Below, piece by piece: positions 1 to 10,100 of a stretch of DNA of 64,000 nucleotides. Source of the stretch: Prosthecobacter sp. (lineage in GTDB: Bacteria > Verrucomicrobiota > Verrucomicrobiia > Verrucomicrobiales > Verrucomicrobiaceae); NCBI RefSeq assembly GCF_014879935.1, contig NZ_JACSRD010000123.1, positions 124,001 through 188,000 on the forward strand, written 5' to 3'. Under the pieces are notes generated by a model, which saw only the letters and a program-made list of their open reading frames with translations, made no database searches and was not told the origin of the DNA. The translations under genes and the position numbers were made by a program. How positions within the stretch are numbered: the stretch's first letter is position 1; each line of letters opens with the position of its first letter.

Positions 1-489
1 GAGCTTCAGTCGCTTTCCAGCGCAATCCTGGAGGTTCAACTGCGTCGGGAGCTGGATTCAGTCGATTCCCAATGGGAGAACGACATGCGGAAATATGTGT
101 CCTTTCGTCGGAGCAAAGGCGGCAAGTCAGGACTTGTCCTGGTTTCGCGTGGAGAAGGTTTCGCAGGAGTCCTCGTCGGGCTGGGCATCGCCTCATACGG
201 AGGCTACATGATCTGGCAGATTCTCCAGGACTCCAAAAAGGCAGATGATTCATTGGTCTCTCTACCATTCCTCTTTTTCGCCGTCCTTCTGGCGCTGGGA
301 GCGTGGCTTGTCATCAATAGCTTCGGACAGTTTCATGTGGTGACTGAGTACGAACGGGAACGTGGGGAATACCTCGCTCGACGCAAACAGCTCACGGCTC
401 AATTGCCCAAAGAATCACGCTTTCCTGCGCGCTACTGTCCCAATTGCTTGTCCTGGGACAGCAGGTATCTTGACTCGCCGCCGTGGTGA
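1..489 (+). CDS. Small membrane protein, 5' end outside window
   Basis: Unrecognised protein. The frame is open to base 1 (reads ELQSLSSAILEVQLRRELDSV before the ATG at 85), so the ORF-track start is probably internal and the N-terminus lies outside the window. Two hydrophobic segments are visible, FAGVLVGLGIASYGGYMIWQI and LVSLPFLFFAVLLALGAWLVI, flanked by charged segments that could form coiled coils. The C-terminus carries a single CPNC pair, half of a zinc-ribbon-like motif, and the protein ends soon after. The stop abuts the stop of the convergent peptidase gene with no gap. Function unknown; inner-membrane location inferred. Confidence 0.6.
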   Translation, partial: ELQSLSSAILEVQLRRELDSVDSQWENDMRKYVSFRRSKGGKSGLVLVSRGEGFAGVLVGLGIASYGGYMIWQILQDSKKADDSLVSLPFLFFAVLLALGAWLVINSFGQFHVVTEYERERGEYLARRKQLTAQLPKESRFPARYCPNCLSWDSRYLDSPPW

Positions 490-3402
490 TCAATCGCGCG
501 ACCCTGGCGTGATCTTCATTTCGACCTCTTTGCCATCGCGCTGCACGGTGATCGTCGTCTCCTTGCCGATCTTCAAATCTCCCATCACATAGGTGTAGTC
601 GTAGATGTTCGCGACGTCCTTGCCGCCGAGTTTGATGATGATGTCGCCGGCTTTGACGCCTGCCTTCGCCGCCGGTCCGACTGGTGACACGCCGCTGAGC
701 TTCACGCCTTTGGTGTCGCCTTGGGCGTAATCGGGGATGGTGCCCAAATACGCACGCAGTCCCGTGCGCACGCCGGAGTTTTTCGGCGCTTCCATGGCGA
801 TGTAATCCGGCGCGGCGTCGGCGGTGGCGATGCCGCGGGCGATGAGTCCCATGAGCTTGGTGATCTTCGCGGCGTTCGGGTAGTCGATCTTCTCCGCCGT
901 ATCACTCGGCATGTGGTAATCGGCGTGCGAGCCGGTGAAGGCATTCAGCGTGGGGATGCCCTTCAAATAGAACGCGGTGCTGTCCGTCGGCAGATGCGCA
1001 TCGTTTTGCGTGGTGATGGGCAAGCCGATGGGCGCGTTGCGTTTTTCGATCTCCTTCGCCCACAGCGAGCTGCTGCCGAGGCCCTGGAGCACGAGCGCTT
1101 TCTGAAAACGGCCGATCATGTCCATGTTCAGGCACGCGGCGAACATGCCGGTGAGCTTCGCGTTGGCATCGCCCTTGATCATTTTCGCGTAAGCTTCGAC
1201 GAAGTGATTGCTACCGAGCAATCCGAGTTCTTCACCGCTCCATGCGGCGAAGATGATGTCGCGCTTGAGCGTGAGCTTGCCCTGTTTCTTCAAATCGGCC
1301 AGCCACTGGGCGATTTCGAGCACGCCACCGACACCGCTGGCATTGTCATCGGCTCCGTGATGGATCTTGTTCACTTCATCGCCCTTCGCACGCGAGTTCG
1401 AGCCGCCGCTGCTGCCGAGATGGTCGATATGGGCACCCACAATAAGCGGCGCGACGTGTGGATCAGGCTGCTGGCCGTAAGGCAGCACGGCGAGCACGTT
1501 GCGGCCCTTTTTCTTCTCCTGCTGGATCACGATGTTCGCCGCGAGCGTGCCTTTGCAGTCGATGCCGCCCATCAAATCGCCCGTGTCGAGCTTGTCCTGG
1601 AGTTCCTTGAGTGTCTTGCCGGTGCCCGCGAGCAATTTGTCGCCCACCGCATCGGTCACGCTGATGGCTGCGATGCCGCTGGAGGCCAACGAGGCATCAA
1701 ACGTCATCGGCGCGAGCTGTTGCACGACCTTCGAGTTCGGTCCGCTGACCACGATTAGGCCGCGTGCGCCCTTTTGACGGGCGGTGAGCGCTTTGTAGCG
1801 CAGGCTGGAGTAGCGGCTGAGTTCATTGCGCCGCTCCTGCGTGATGCCTTCCGGCAAATAGCGGAACACGAGCACCCATTTGTCCTTCACATCGAGATGC
1901 GCGTAGCTCGAATAGGTCTCGATGGAGGCCGATTCGGGCGTTTCGATGCCGTAACCGGCGAAGACGATCTTCGCGGCCTTCACTTCGCCGTTTTGGGAGA
2001 AGGAAAGGGGTTTCCAGTCCTGCTCCACTTTGAGCTCTGCATCGCCCAAAGTCAGTTTGTTGCCTTCACCGAGCGCCACACCGGCAGTGAAGTCAAAATT
2101 GTCAAAGTAGGTGTTGTCGTCGCCAAACGGCGCGAGGCCGATCTGCTTCGCCACATCGGCAAAATACTGCGTGGCGAGCTTTTCGCCCTCCGTGCCGGTA
2201 AGACGGCCGCCCAGCTCGTCGGAGGCTAGATACGTGATGTGCTGCTTGAGATCCGCTTCAGCGATTTCCGAGCCCATCGTGTTCAAATCCGGCGTCTTGA
2301 CCTGACTGACCGATTTGACCTCTTGACCCAGTCCGAGAGCGACGCGGGCATGATCGTGATCCCAATCCGCGATGAAAATCTGGCTTTGGCCGCCGCTGGC
2401 GCGTCCGCTGGTCCACGAGAGTTTTTTGCCATCGGGTGAGAAGACCGGGAGGCCATCGAAACCATCGGTGTTCGTCACGCGGACGGGATCATGCTTGCCG
2501 GCGGCATCGACAATGTAGAGCTCGAAGTTGGCGAAGCCGTTGAGGTTGGTGGTGAAGATCAAATACTCGCCGCTGGGATGAAAATACGGCGCCCAGCTCA
2601 TCGCGCCGAGCTTCGTGAGCGGCTTTTGATCGCTGCCGTCGGCGTTCATGGTCCATACCTCGGCCACATCGCCCTTTGGCGTGAAGCGACGCCAGCAGAT
2701 GCGCTGGCCATCGGCGCTGAAGAACGGTCCGCCGTCGTAGCCGGGCGCGTCGGTCAGGCGCTTCACGTTCGAGCCGTCGGCATCGGCGGTGTAGATCTCC
2801 ATGAAGTACTGTTTATCGATCTTCAGACGCTCCTCGTCCTCTTTGCTGAGCTTCGTTTCATAAGCCTGACGATTGCTGGCAAAGACCATCTTCTTGCCAT
2901 CGGGCGACCAACCACCTTCCGCGTCGTAGCCGCGGGTGTTGGTGAGGTTTTTGAGCTTCTTGTCGGCGAGCGTGTATTCCCAGATCTCGTAATGCTCGTC
3001 GTAGTCCCAGGAGTATTTGCGCACCTTCGCGTTCTTCCGCTCCTCATACTCGGCCTCTTGAAGCTTCTTAGAGTTCGCGTCGGTGTGCGTGCTGGCGAAG
3101 AGCACGCGCTTGCCATCGGGATGGATCCACGCGCAGGTCGTCTTGCCCATGCCGGGCGAAATGCGTTCCTGGTCGCCCGTTTCGAGGTCCATCAGGTAGA
3201 TCTGATAAAACGGATTCCCCTCCTCGCGCTCGGATTGAAAGATCATCTTCGTCCCATCGGCATTGAAGTAGCCTTCACCGGCCCGGCGGCCTTCAAAGGT
3301 GAGCTGGCGCGGGTTCGTGATGAAATCGGCCTCTGTCTGGGCAAATGAGGGGGAGGCAATGACAGCGAAAATCAGGGGGCGCATGGTTTGGGGAAAGAAC
3401 AT
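490..3402 (-). CDS. Secreted M28 zinc aminopeptidase with TolB-like propeller and PDZ domain
   Basis: About 970 residues from the chosen start; the ORF track adds 24 residues upstream that overlap the divergent gene's leader. The N-terminus MFFPQTMRPLIFAVIASPSFAQ looks like a signal peptide (an alternative ATG at 3384 also works). Order: TolB/PD40 propeller repeats (for example FNADGTKMIFQSE, FSPDGKKLSWTSG), a PA-like insert, the M28 peptidase core, and a C-terminal PDZ domain. M28 zinc-ligand motifs are present: AHIDHLG near residue 658, GADDNASG near 685, GEELGLLGS, LNMDMIGR and HADYHMPSDT. Known M28 enzymes release N-terminal amino acids. A periplasmic or extracellular role in protein breakdown is inferred. 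Transcribed divergently from the DUF1080-PVC gene. Confidence 0.9.
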   Translation of the reverse strand: MFFPQTMRPLIFAVIASPSFAQTEADFITNPRQLTFEGRRAGEGYFNADGTKMIFQSEREEGNPFYQIYLMDLETGDQERISPGMGKTTCAWIHPDGKRVLFASTHTDANSKKLQEAEYEERKNAKVRKYSWDYDEHYEIWEYTLADKKLKNLTNTRGYDAEGGWSPDGKKMVFASNRQAYETKLSKEDEERLKIDKQYFMEIYTADADGSNVKRLTDAPGYDGGPFFSADGQRICWRRFTPKGDVAEVWTMNADGSDQKPLTKLGAMSWAPYFHPSGEYLIFTTNLNGFANFELYIVDAAGKHDPVRVTNTDGFDGLPVFSPDGKKLSWTSGRASGGQSQIFIADWDHDHARVALGLGQEVKSVSQVKTPDLNTMGSEIAEADLKQHITYLASDELGGRLTGTEGEKLATQYFADVAKQIGLAPFGDDNTYFDNFDFTAGVALGEGNKLTLGDAELKVEQDWKPLSFSQNGEVKAAKIVFAGYGIETPESASIETYSSYAHLDVKDKWVLVFRYLPEGITQERRNELSRYSSLRYKALTARQKGARGLIVVSGPNSKVVQQLAPMTFDASLASSGIAAISVTDAVGDKLLAGTGKTLKELQDKLDTGDLMGGIDCKGTLAANIVIQQEKKKGRNVLAVLPYGQQPDPHVAPLIVGAHIDHLGSSGGSNSRAKGDEVNKIHHGADDNASGVGGVLEIAQWLADLKKQGKLTLKRDIIFAAWSGEELGLLGSNHFVEAYAKMIKGDANAKLTGMFAACLNMDMIGRFQKALVLQGLGSSSLWAKEIEKRNAPIGLPITTQNDAHLPTDSTAFYLKGIPTLNAFTGSHADYHMPSDTAEKIDYPNAAKITKLMGLIARGIATADAAPDYIAMEAPKNSGVRTGLRAYLGTIPDYAQGDTKGVKLSGVSPVGPAAKAGVKAGDIIIKLGGKDVANIYDYTYVMGDLKIGKETTITVQRDGKEVEMKITPGSRD

Positions 3403-3485
3403 ACGTCTGCCGGGGATGTTTGCAGAAACTTTGAGCATGCATGGCGGTGCGAGCCGCGTTTGATCCAGCCCCAAACGTATTCCCC

Positions 3486-6400
3486 ATGAAGCGCCTGTTC
3501 ACGCCCCTCGTCGCCCTGTCCCTGCTATCCGCCGCCGCTGCGCAGCCTGTGCCGCTGTTTGACGGCAAGACGCTCAATGGCTGGGATGGCGAGAAAACGA
3601 AGGTCTGGCGCGTCGAGAACGGCGTGATCGTGGGCGGATCGCTGGAAGGCAATCCGCAGAACGAGTTCCTCACCTCGAAGAAGGTGTATCGAAACTTCAT
3701 CCTGAAGCTGGAATACAAGCTGGAGGGCACGGAGGGCTTTGTGAATGGCGGCGTGCAGTTCCGCAGCGTGCGCATTCCTCAGCCGCCGAACGAAATGAGC
3801 GGCTTTCAGGCGGACATCGGCGCGGGCTATTCGGGCTGCCTGTATGACGAATCGCGCCGGAAGAAGATGCTGCAGCAGCCGGCGAAGGAGCTGATCGAAA
3901 AAGCGGAGAAGCCCGGCGAATGGAATCAATACATGATTCGCGCCGAGGAGCAGCGCATCCAGCTCTTCGTGAACGGCGTCCGCACGGTCGATTACACCGA
4001 ACGTGAGCCGGGCATCGATTTGAAAGGGCTCATCGCCTTGCAGATCCACGGCAAGTGCAAGGCGCAGATCTCCTTCCGCAACATCACCATCGAAGCGCTT
4101 CCAGACGCCATGGTGCCGGAGGAAAAAGACGTTCTCAATCGCTTTGGCAATCCCGGAGCGAATGTGGCGAAGCGCGAGCCCTTCAAAGACGGCAAGTTCA
4201 CGCTCGACAAAGACGAGGTGATCGTGCTCGCCGGGCAGGAGAACCTCGTGCGTGATCAAAAAGCAGGCGAGCTGGAGTCCGTGCTCGGCACCGCCTTTGC
4301 CGCGCAGCAGCCACGATTTCGCTCGATGGCCTGGGAAGGCGACACCGTGTATGAGCAGTGGCGCGATCTGAACTTTGGCGACTGGAAGGCGCAGCTCGAC
4401 GCGGCGGGCGCTGGCATCGTGATCGCCCAATTCGGTCAGGTGGAGGCTTTTGACGGCGTGAAACGCCTCGCAGAGTTCAAATCGGCCTACCATCGGCTGC
4501 TGGACCAGTTCAGCGCCCAGACGCAGCGGCTCGTGCTCGTTTCGCCGATGCCGTTTGAGAAGCCGCTGGCCTCGCATGCGCCCGAATTGAGGCTGCGGAA
4601 CTCGGATGTGAAGAAGTATGCGGAAGCCGTGCGCGAAGTAGCGCAGCAACGCGGCGCGATCTTCATCGATCTCTTCACGCCGCTTTCGGCCCGCGGCGCG
4701 AATCAGCCACGCCTCACCGATGACGGCCTGCATTTGAACGCGGAAGGCCTGCGCGTGGTGGCGCGCGAGATCGCGCAGCAACTCGGCGCTTCGTCGAGCG
4801 ACGCGGATGACCTGTCGGCGCTGCGAAACACGATCGTTGAGAAAAACCGCCTGTGGTTCGACTGCTGGCGCCCGGCGAACTGGTCCTTCGTGTATGGCGA
4901 CCGCGTGACGCAGATGTTTGGCAAGCCGGCGCAGGACGCCCCATCGTTGCGGGAGAGCTTTGAAGTGCGGAAGCCCATGGTCGCGGCGATGGATGCCCGC
5001 ATCCATGCGCTGGCCAGAGGAGAAAAGGTCGAAGACCTGCCGAAACCCGAATCCAAAGTCGTCACCGAGACTGTCCTGACACCGGAGCAGCAGATGGCGG
5101 GCTTCACCGTGGCAGAGGGCTATGAGATGAACCTCTTTGCCTCCGAAACCGAAGGCGTGGCGAAGCCGACGCAGTTCTCGTGGGATGAGCGCGGTCGTCT
5201 CTATGTCGCTTGCTCACCGACGTATCCACAGACGGTTCCCGGCGTGAAGCCCTCCGATTTCATCCTCATCGTCGAAGACACGAACGGCGATGGCAAGGCG
5301 GACAAATCGACGCGCTTCGCGGAAGGTCTGACGATGGTCCAAGGCGTCGAGCCGGGCGCGGGTGGTGTTTACGTCTGCGATTTTGACCAGATCGTGCATC
5401 TCAAGGACACGAACGGCGATGGCAAGGCGGACGAGAAGACGGTGCTCTTCTCCGGCTTTGGCATCGGTGACACGCACCAGCTCGCCAACTCGATCTGCCA
5501 CGGTCCGGATGGCGCATTGTGGTTCACGCAGGGTTTGCATGCGTTTTCACGCGTGGAAACGGCGCACGGGCTCGCACGGCTCGACAAAGCCGGCGTGTGG
5601 CGACTCGATCCGCGCACGCAGAAGCTGGAAGGCTACTTCAATGGCGGCAAAGCGGGCCACAACTGCTGGGGCGTGGCCTTTGACGACCACTTGCAGGTGT
5701 TTCACAAGAGCGGCGACCGCCCCGTCGGCTACTACAGCGTGCCCGGACTCGTCTCCCTGCCTGATCCTGATGAATATCATCCGACAGGGGCGCTGTTTGA
5801 CACGAATCCGAAGACGAACAGCCTCGAATTCATCGGCACCAAGGCGCTGCCGGATGACATCCAGGGGTGCGCTTTGATCGGCGGTTATTTTGGCAGCGTG
5901 GTCGAGCTGCATCGCCTCGAAGACGATGGCGCAGGCTTCAAGAGCACGCAGTTGCCGAAGCTCGTGAAGTCCAGCGATCCGTCCTTCCGTCCCGTGGATG
6001 TGAGCATCGGACCTGATGGCGCGATGTATCTCTGCGACTGGTTCAATCCCGTCATCGGCCACTATCAGGCCAGCTATGCCGATCCTCGCCGCGACCGCAC
6101 CCACGGCCGCATCTGGCGCATCACGGCGAAAGGACGTCCTTTGGTGAAGCAACCGGCGCTGGCAGACATGAAACCGGCGGAGCTGCTCGAACAACTCAAG
6201 TCGCCTGAGCGCTGGACGCGTTATCAGGCGAAGCGACTGCTGTTCGATCGGCCTACGGAGGAGGTTTTGAAGGCCGCGGAGGCCTTTATCGCAAAAAACG
6301 AGGATGAACGCGTGCTGATGGAGGTCAGCGGCATCTTTGAATCGCATGAAGCCACGAATGCCGAGCTCGTGAAACGGCTGCTCGCGGCCAAAGACGCGGG

Positions 6401-7091
6401 CGTTCGTGCTTACGGAGCTCGTGCTGCTGGAAAACTGCCGAACGCGCTGGAACTTCTCGCCACAGCAGTGCACGATGAACATCCCCGCGTGCGCCTGGAG
6501 GCGGTGGTGGCCTGTGCGCATGTTTTGAAGCCGCAGGCGGTCGAAGTCGCCGTGCAGGTGCTCGACAAGCCGACTGACCGATTCATCGACTATGCGCTGA
6601 AGCAGGTGGTGAAGAGCCTGAAGCCGCAGTTCGTGCCGGAGCTGGCCACTCTCACCTTTGGCGGCAACGCCAAGCAGGCGGCCTATGTGAAGCAGATCGC
6701 CAGCGCGGCCGCCGTGGTCGAGCATCCAGGCAAGCTGGTGTATGACGCGCTTTGCCTGAACTGCCACCAGCCGGAGGGCAAAGGTCTGCCGGGCATCTAT
6801 CCCTCGATCATCGGCAGCGACTGGCTCAAAGGCGATCCCGACCGCGTGATCAAAGTGCTGCTGCACGGCCTGAACGGCCCGATCCGGGTGAACGGCGAGG
6901 ATTTCAAGCAGCTCGCTCCTCTGCCGATGCCGCCGATGGGCCTCGACGACCAGCAGATGGCCGACGTGCTCAGCTACGTGCGCTCAAACTTCAGCAACAA
7001 GGCTCCGGCGGTCACGCCGGCGCAGGTGAAGACCGTCCGTGATGCCACAGCGAGCCATTCTGGCTTCTGGACGGCTGAGGATTTGAAGTAG
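3486..7091 (+). CDS. DUF1080-SGNH-PVC dehydrogenase-HEAT-cytochrome c fusion
   Basis: About 1201 residues; start set at MKRLFTPLVALSLLSAAAAQ, a signal peptide, not the upstream ATG at 3441. Domains in order: DUF1080/3-keto-disaccharide hydrolase-like (LFDGKTLNGWDGE, about 20-205); an SGNH-like domain (about 235-430) that keeps DDGLHLN but has VIVLAGQEN where GDS is expected; the PVC-type membrane-bound dehydrogenase propeller (from GFTVAEGYEMNLFASE, with calcium-like DTNGDGKAD loops); HEAT-like helices; and a C-terminal cytochrome c with CLNCH at 1090-1094 and a PMPPMG Met region. Probably periplasmic or membrane-associated sugar oxidation. The substrate cannot be told from sequence. Confidence 0.88.
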   Translation: MKRLFTPLVALSLLSAAAAQPVPLFDGKTLNGWDGEKTKVWRVENGVIVGGSLEGNPQNEFLTSKKVYRNFILKLEYKLEGTEGFVNGGVQFRSVRIPQPPNEMSGFQADIGAGYSGCLYDESRRKKMLQQPAKELIEKAEKPGEWNQYMIRAEEQRIQLFVNGVRTVDYTEREPGIDLKGLIALQIHGKCKAQISFRNITIEALPDAMVPEEKDVLNRFGNPGANVAKREPFKDGKFTLDKDEVIVLAGQENLVRDQKAGELESVLGTAFAAQQPRFRSMAWEGDTVYEQWRDLNFGDWKAQLDAAGAGIVIAQFGQVEAFDGVKRLAEFKSAYHRLLDQFSAQTQRLVLVSPMPFEKPLASHAPELRLRNSDVKKYAEAVREVAQQRGAIFIDLFTPLSARGANQPRLTDDGLHLNAEGLRVVAREIAQQLGASSSDADDLSALRNTIVEKNRLWFDCWRPANWSFVYGDRVTQMFGKPAQDAPSLRESFEVRKPMVAAMDARIHALARGEKVEDLPKPESKVVTETVLTPEQQMAGFTVAEGYEMNLFASETEGVAKPTQFSWDERGRLYVACSPTYPQTVPGVKPSDFILIVEDTNGDGKADKSTRFAEGLTMVQGVEPGAGGVYVCDFDQIVHLKDTNGDGKADEKTVLFSGFGIGDTHQLANSICHGPDGALWFTQGLHAFSRVETAHGLARLDKAGVWRLDPRTQKLEGYFNGGKAGHNCWGVAFDDHLQVFHKSGDRPVGYYSVPGLVSLPDPDEYHPTGALFDTNPKTNSLEFIGTKALPDDIQGCALIGGYFGSVVELHRLEDDGAGFKSTQLPKLVKSSDPSFRPVDVSIGPDGAMYLCDWFNPVIGHYQASYADPRRDRTHGRIWRITAKGRPLVKQPALADMKPAELLEQLKSPERWTRYQAKRLLFDRPTEEVLKAAEAFIAKNEDERVLMEVSGIFESHEATNAELVKRLLAAKDAGVRAYGARAAGKLPNALELLATAVHDEHPRVRLEAVVACAHVLKPQAVEVAVQVLDKPTDRFIDYALKQVVKSLKPQFVPELATLTFGGNAKQAAYVKQIASAAAVVEHPGKLVYDALCLNCHQPEGKGLPGIYPSIIGSDWLKGDPDRVIKVLLHGLNGPIRVNGEDFKQLAPLPMPPMGLDDQQMADVLSYVRSNFSNKAPAVTPAQVKTVRDATASHSGFWTAEDLK

Positions 7092-7109
7092 CGCCGTTGA
7101 AATCGATTT

Positions 7110-7140
7110 CGGGATGAGCATTGAACTTGCTCCATTCCCG
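7110..7140 (+). other. Imperfect hairpin before tamB
   Basis: The segment CGGGATGAGCA, a 7-base loop, then TGCTCCATTCCCG forms an imperfect stem with single-base bulges between the PVC gene stop and the tamB start. There is no T tract, so a Rho-independent terminator is unlikely. It could be an mRNA processing or attenuation hairpin, or chance. Confidence 0.3.
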
Positions 7141-7148
7141 GGCATCGA

Positions 7149-10100
7149 ATGAGCGTGTTTCGTAACGATCCGACAAGGCCGCGCCGCTGGCTCACTTGGC
7201 TAAAACGACTGCTGCTGGCCGGCTTCGCACTCCTGCTGCTGGCCGTGGTCTTCCATGCGCCGCTGCTACGCTGGGTGATCGGCTATGGCGGCATCAAAGG
7301 TGCGGAACTGGCGGGCATCACACTGAAATGGCGTGTGGACGGCTCCGTGCTGGGCGATTTGAAGCTCAGCGGCATTGATGCCAGCGGCTCGCTGCTGGAG
7401 AAGGCCAGCATCGGCGAGATCGGCGCGGAATACGACGCGTGGACGCTCGCCCGCACCGGCGACATCGACATCGTCAAACGCATCACGCTGAAGAACGTCG
7501 ATGCCGTGGTGGACCTGCGGAAGCTGCCGCCAGCGACAACACCTGCGCCTGAGCCGCCGAAGAAGTCATCGAACGCTCCACCACCGCTCGTGTGGCCGAA
7601 AGTCATCGACATCGAGAACGTGAACGCGGTCATCACGCTGGCGCATGGCGGCCGGATCATCGTGCGCGGGCTCACGCTGCGTGTCGGCGAGGGCATGCCG
7701 GGCGTCTTTGAGCTGGCTGAGTTCAAAATGGAGCCGGGCGATGTTCGAGTCGCCGATGTGAAGGCCCAGGTGCAGTGGGGCGAGCGCACGCTGACCATCG
7801 CAGGCCTCGACCTGCCTTACGGAACACGATTGAAGGCGCTGGCGGTCGATCTGACAAAGTTTCCGGAGGATGCGGTGAAGCTCGGGGTCGAACTGGCTTT
7901 GGGAAAAGCCTCAGTCCGAGTGGATGCGGACGCCAGCGGCCTGTTTGCGCCACCCTTGAAAGCCAAGGCGGATGTGAAGCTGGAAAAGCTCAGCAGCGCC
8001 GATCTGGCAGCCTTCAAGCTGCCTGCTGATGTCAGTTTTGACGATGCGAACATCGAATTGCACGCCGAAGGCCTGGATCACCTGACTGTGACCGGAGACG
8101 TCAAGGCTTCCAACGTCCGTGCCGCTGGTGCGGTGCTTGATTCGGTGCACTTGCCGTTGCGAGTCGAGAACGGCCGGGCGCAGATCGACGCGCTGAAGAT
8201 CGTGCGCGGCACCAACACGGTGCAGGTGACGGCGGAAGCCACTTTGCCGCAGGATCTGGCGCAGTGGCAGAAGATTGCGTGGAAGACGCATGCGGACGTG
8301 GCGGTTCGTGATGTGACGCAGCTTCTGACAAAGCCGCCGCCCGCGAAGGGTGCTGTGCTGGTTTCACTCGACGCGCAGGGACTCGGCGGGACGCCAACAC
8401 AGGTGAAAGGCCACGTTGGTGGCGAGAAGCTCGTCTTCGAGGCCTACAAGCTGCCGAAAGTCGATGTGGACTTCGCCCTGGATGGCAAGGAAGCCACCGT
8501 GCGACTGCCGGCACTCGCTTTGGGCGACGGCAACACGATCACACTCGATGCGTCGATGAAAATGGAGGACGCGATGCCGGTGAAGGCCGCGTGGAAGGTG
8601 CAGATCGATGATCCGGTGCGGCTCATGCAAACGGTCGGACTTCCGCCGCTCGACCAACCGGTCACCGCGAAGATTGCCACGACTGGCAAAACGGCTTTCC
8701 TCGCGAACGACGTGATGAATCTCGATGCGGAGGTCGATTTGAACGTCACCGACGGCAAGTGGGGCGATGCGGCGCTGCCTGCGGTGGCCGTGAAGGCCAC
8801 CGTGGCCAAGGGCGAGGCTCATCTGAACCCCTGCCGCATCGTCGTGGATGATCGCAACCGCATCGAGATCACGGCTGAGGCCAAGCTGGCCGCGCCGTGG
8901 AGCTTTGTCGCGAATGGAGACATCGCACTGCCACAGCTCACGAGCCTGAACGCCTTGCTCGCCGCGTTGAAAGCGCCGTCGATCGAATCGGGAAGCGTCG
9001 CGATGAAGCTGGACGTGAAGGGCGACGCGAGTCCGTGGCGTGGCGAAGGCCGCGTGGAGTTGAAAGCGAATGAGGTGAAGACCGCCAGCATGCCGGAGGC
9101 GGCGGATGTTGATCTGAAGACCACTTTTGACGGCACGACCGCGCAGATCGAGACGCTGCGGGCTGTGCTGGGGCCGTGGAAGCTCATCACCGCCGGTAAA
9201 GTCACCGACAAGGACGCGCAGCTCACCGAATTGAGCCTGTGGCAGAAGGACCGGCAGTTGATGACCGGACATGCGCATGCGCCTTTCGATTTGATGCAGA
9301 CCGACGTGCCTGACGGCAGCCAGCTGGATGTCGTCTTGAGTGCGAAGGACCTCCCGGTGCATGAGATTGCCGCCGCGGCGGGCGTGACGGATGTGCCGCC
9401 GGGCATTCTGAACGCGGAGGTGAAGATCGGCGGCAGGCTCGATTCCGCCGACCTTTGGGTGAAGCTCGGTGTGAGCGAGCTGAAGGCTCCCGGAGTTCCT
9501 GCATCGTTCAAACCGGCCGCAGTGGATGTTTCGACGGCGTTGAAGGCGAACCGGCTCACCTTTGATGCGAAGCTGGTGCAGGAGCCGCTGCAGCCGCTGA
9601 CGCTGACAGCCGAGCTGCCGGTGAAATTGCCCGATCTGATGAAGAATCCCGATCTGGCGATGAATCTGCCGGTCAAAGCCACGCTGGACCTGCCGGAGAG
9701 CGATCTGGGCTTTGTGCGAGAGTTTGCGCCGGATGTGGTGAAATCCCTGCCCGCGAAGCTGCGGCTGCATGCGACCGTTGGTGGCACGGTGAAGGAGCCT
9801 CTGATCGATTCCTCGCTGGATCTGAACGCGCCGGAAGTCGGGCTCATGAGCGCAGACATGCCCAGCGTGCGTGATGTGCGCGTGAAAGTGCGCACGCATG
9901 ACCGCAAGGCGACGATCGAGGACATCTCGGCCGTTCTTGCCGGCGGCAAAGTGCGGCTCGCCGGTGTGATCGACGCAGCGAGTCCGCAAGATCCGAAGTT
10001 TGATCTCAAAGTGGAGGCCCGCGAGGCGCTGGTGATGCGCAATCCGACCTCCAGTGTGCGAGCAAATGCGGACATCACCTGCGCGGGAACCCAGAAGGCG

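Noticed and set aside
3525-5006. 493-residue minus-strand ORF opposite the DUF1080 fusion
   Set aside because: Antisense shadow of a high-GC gene; no domain or signal peptide.
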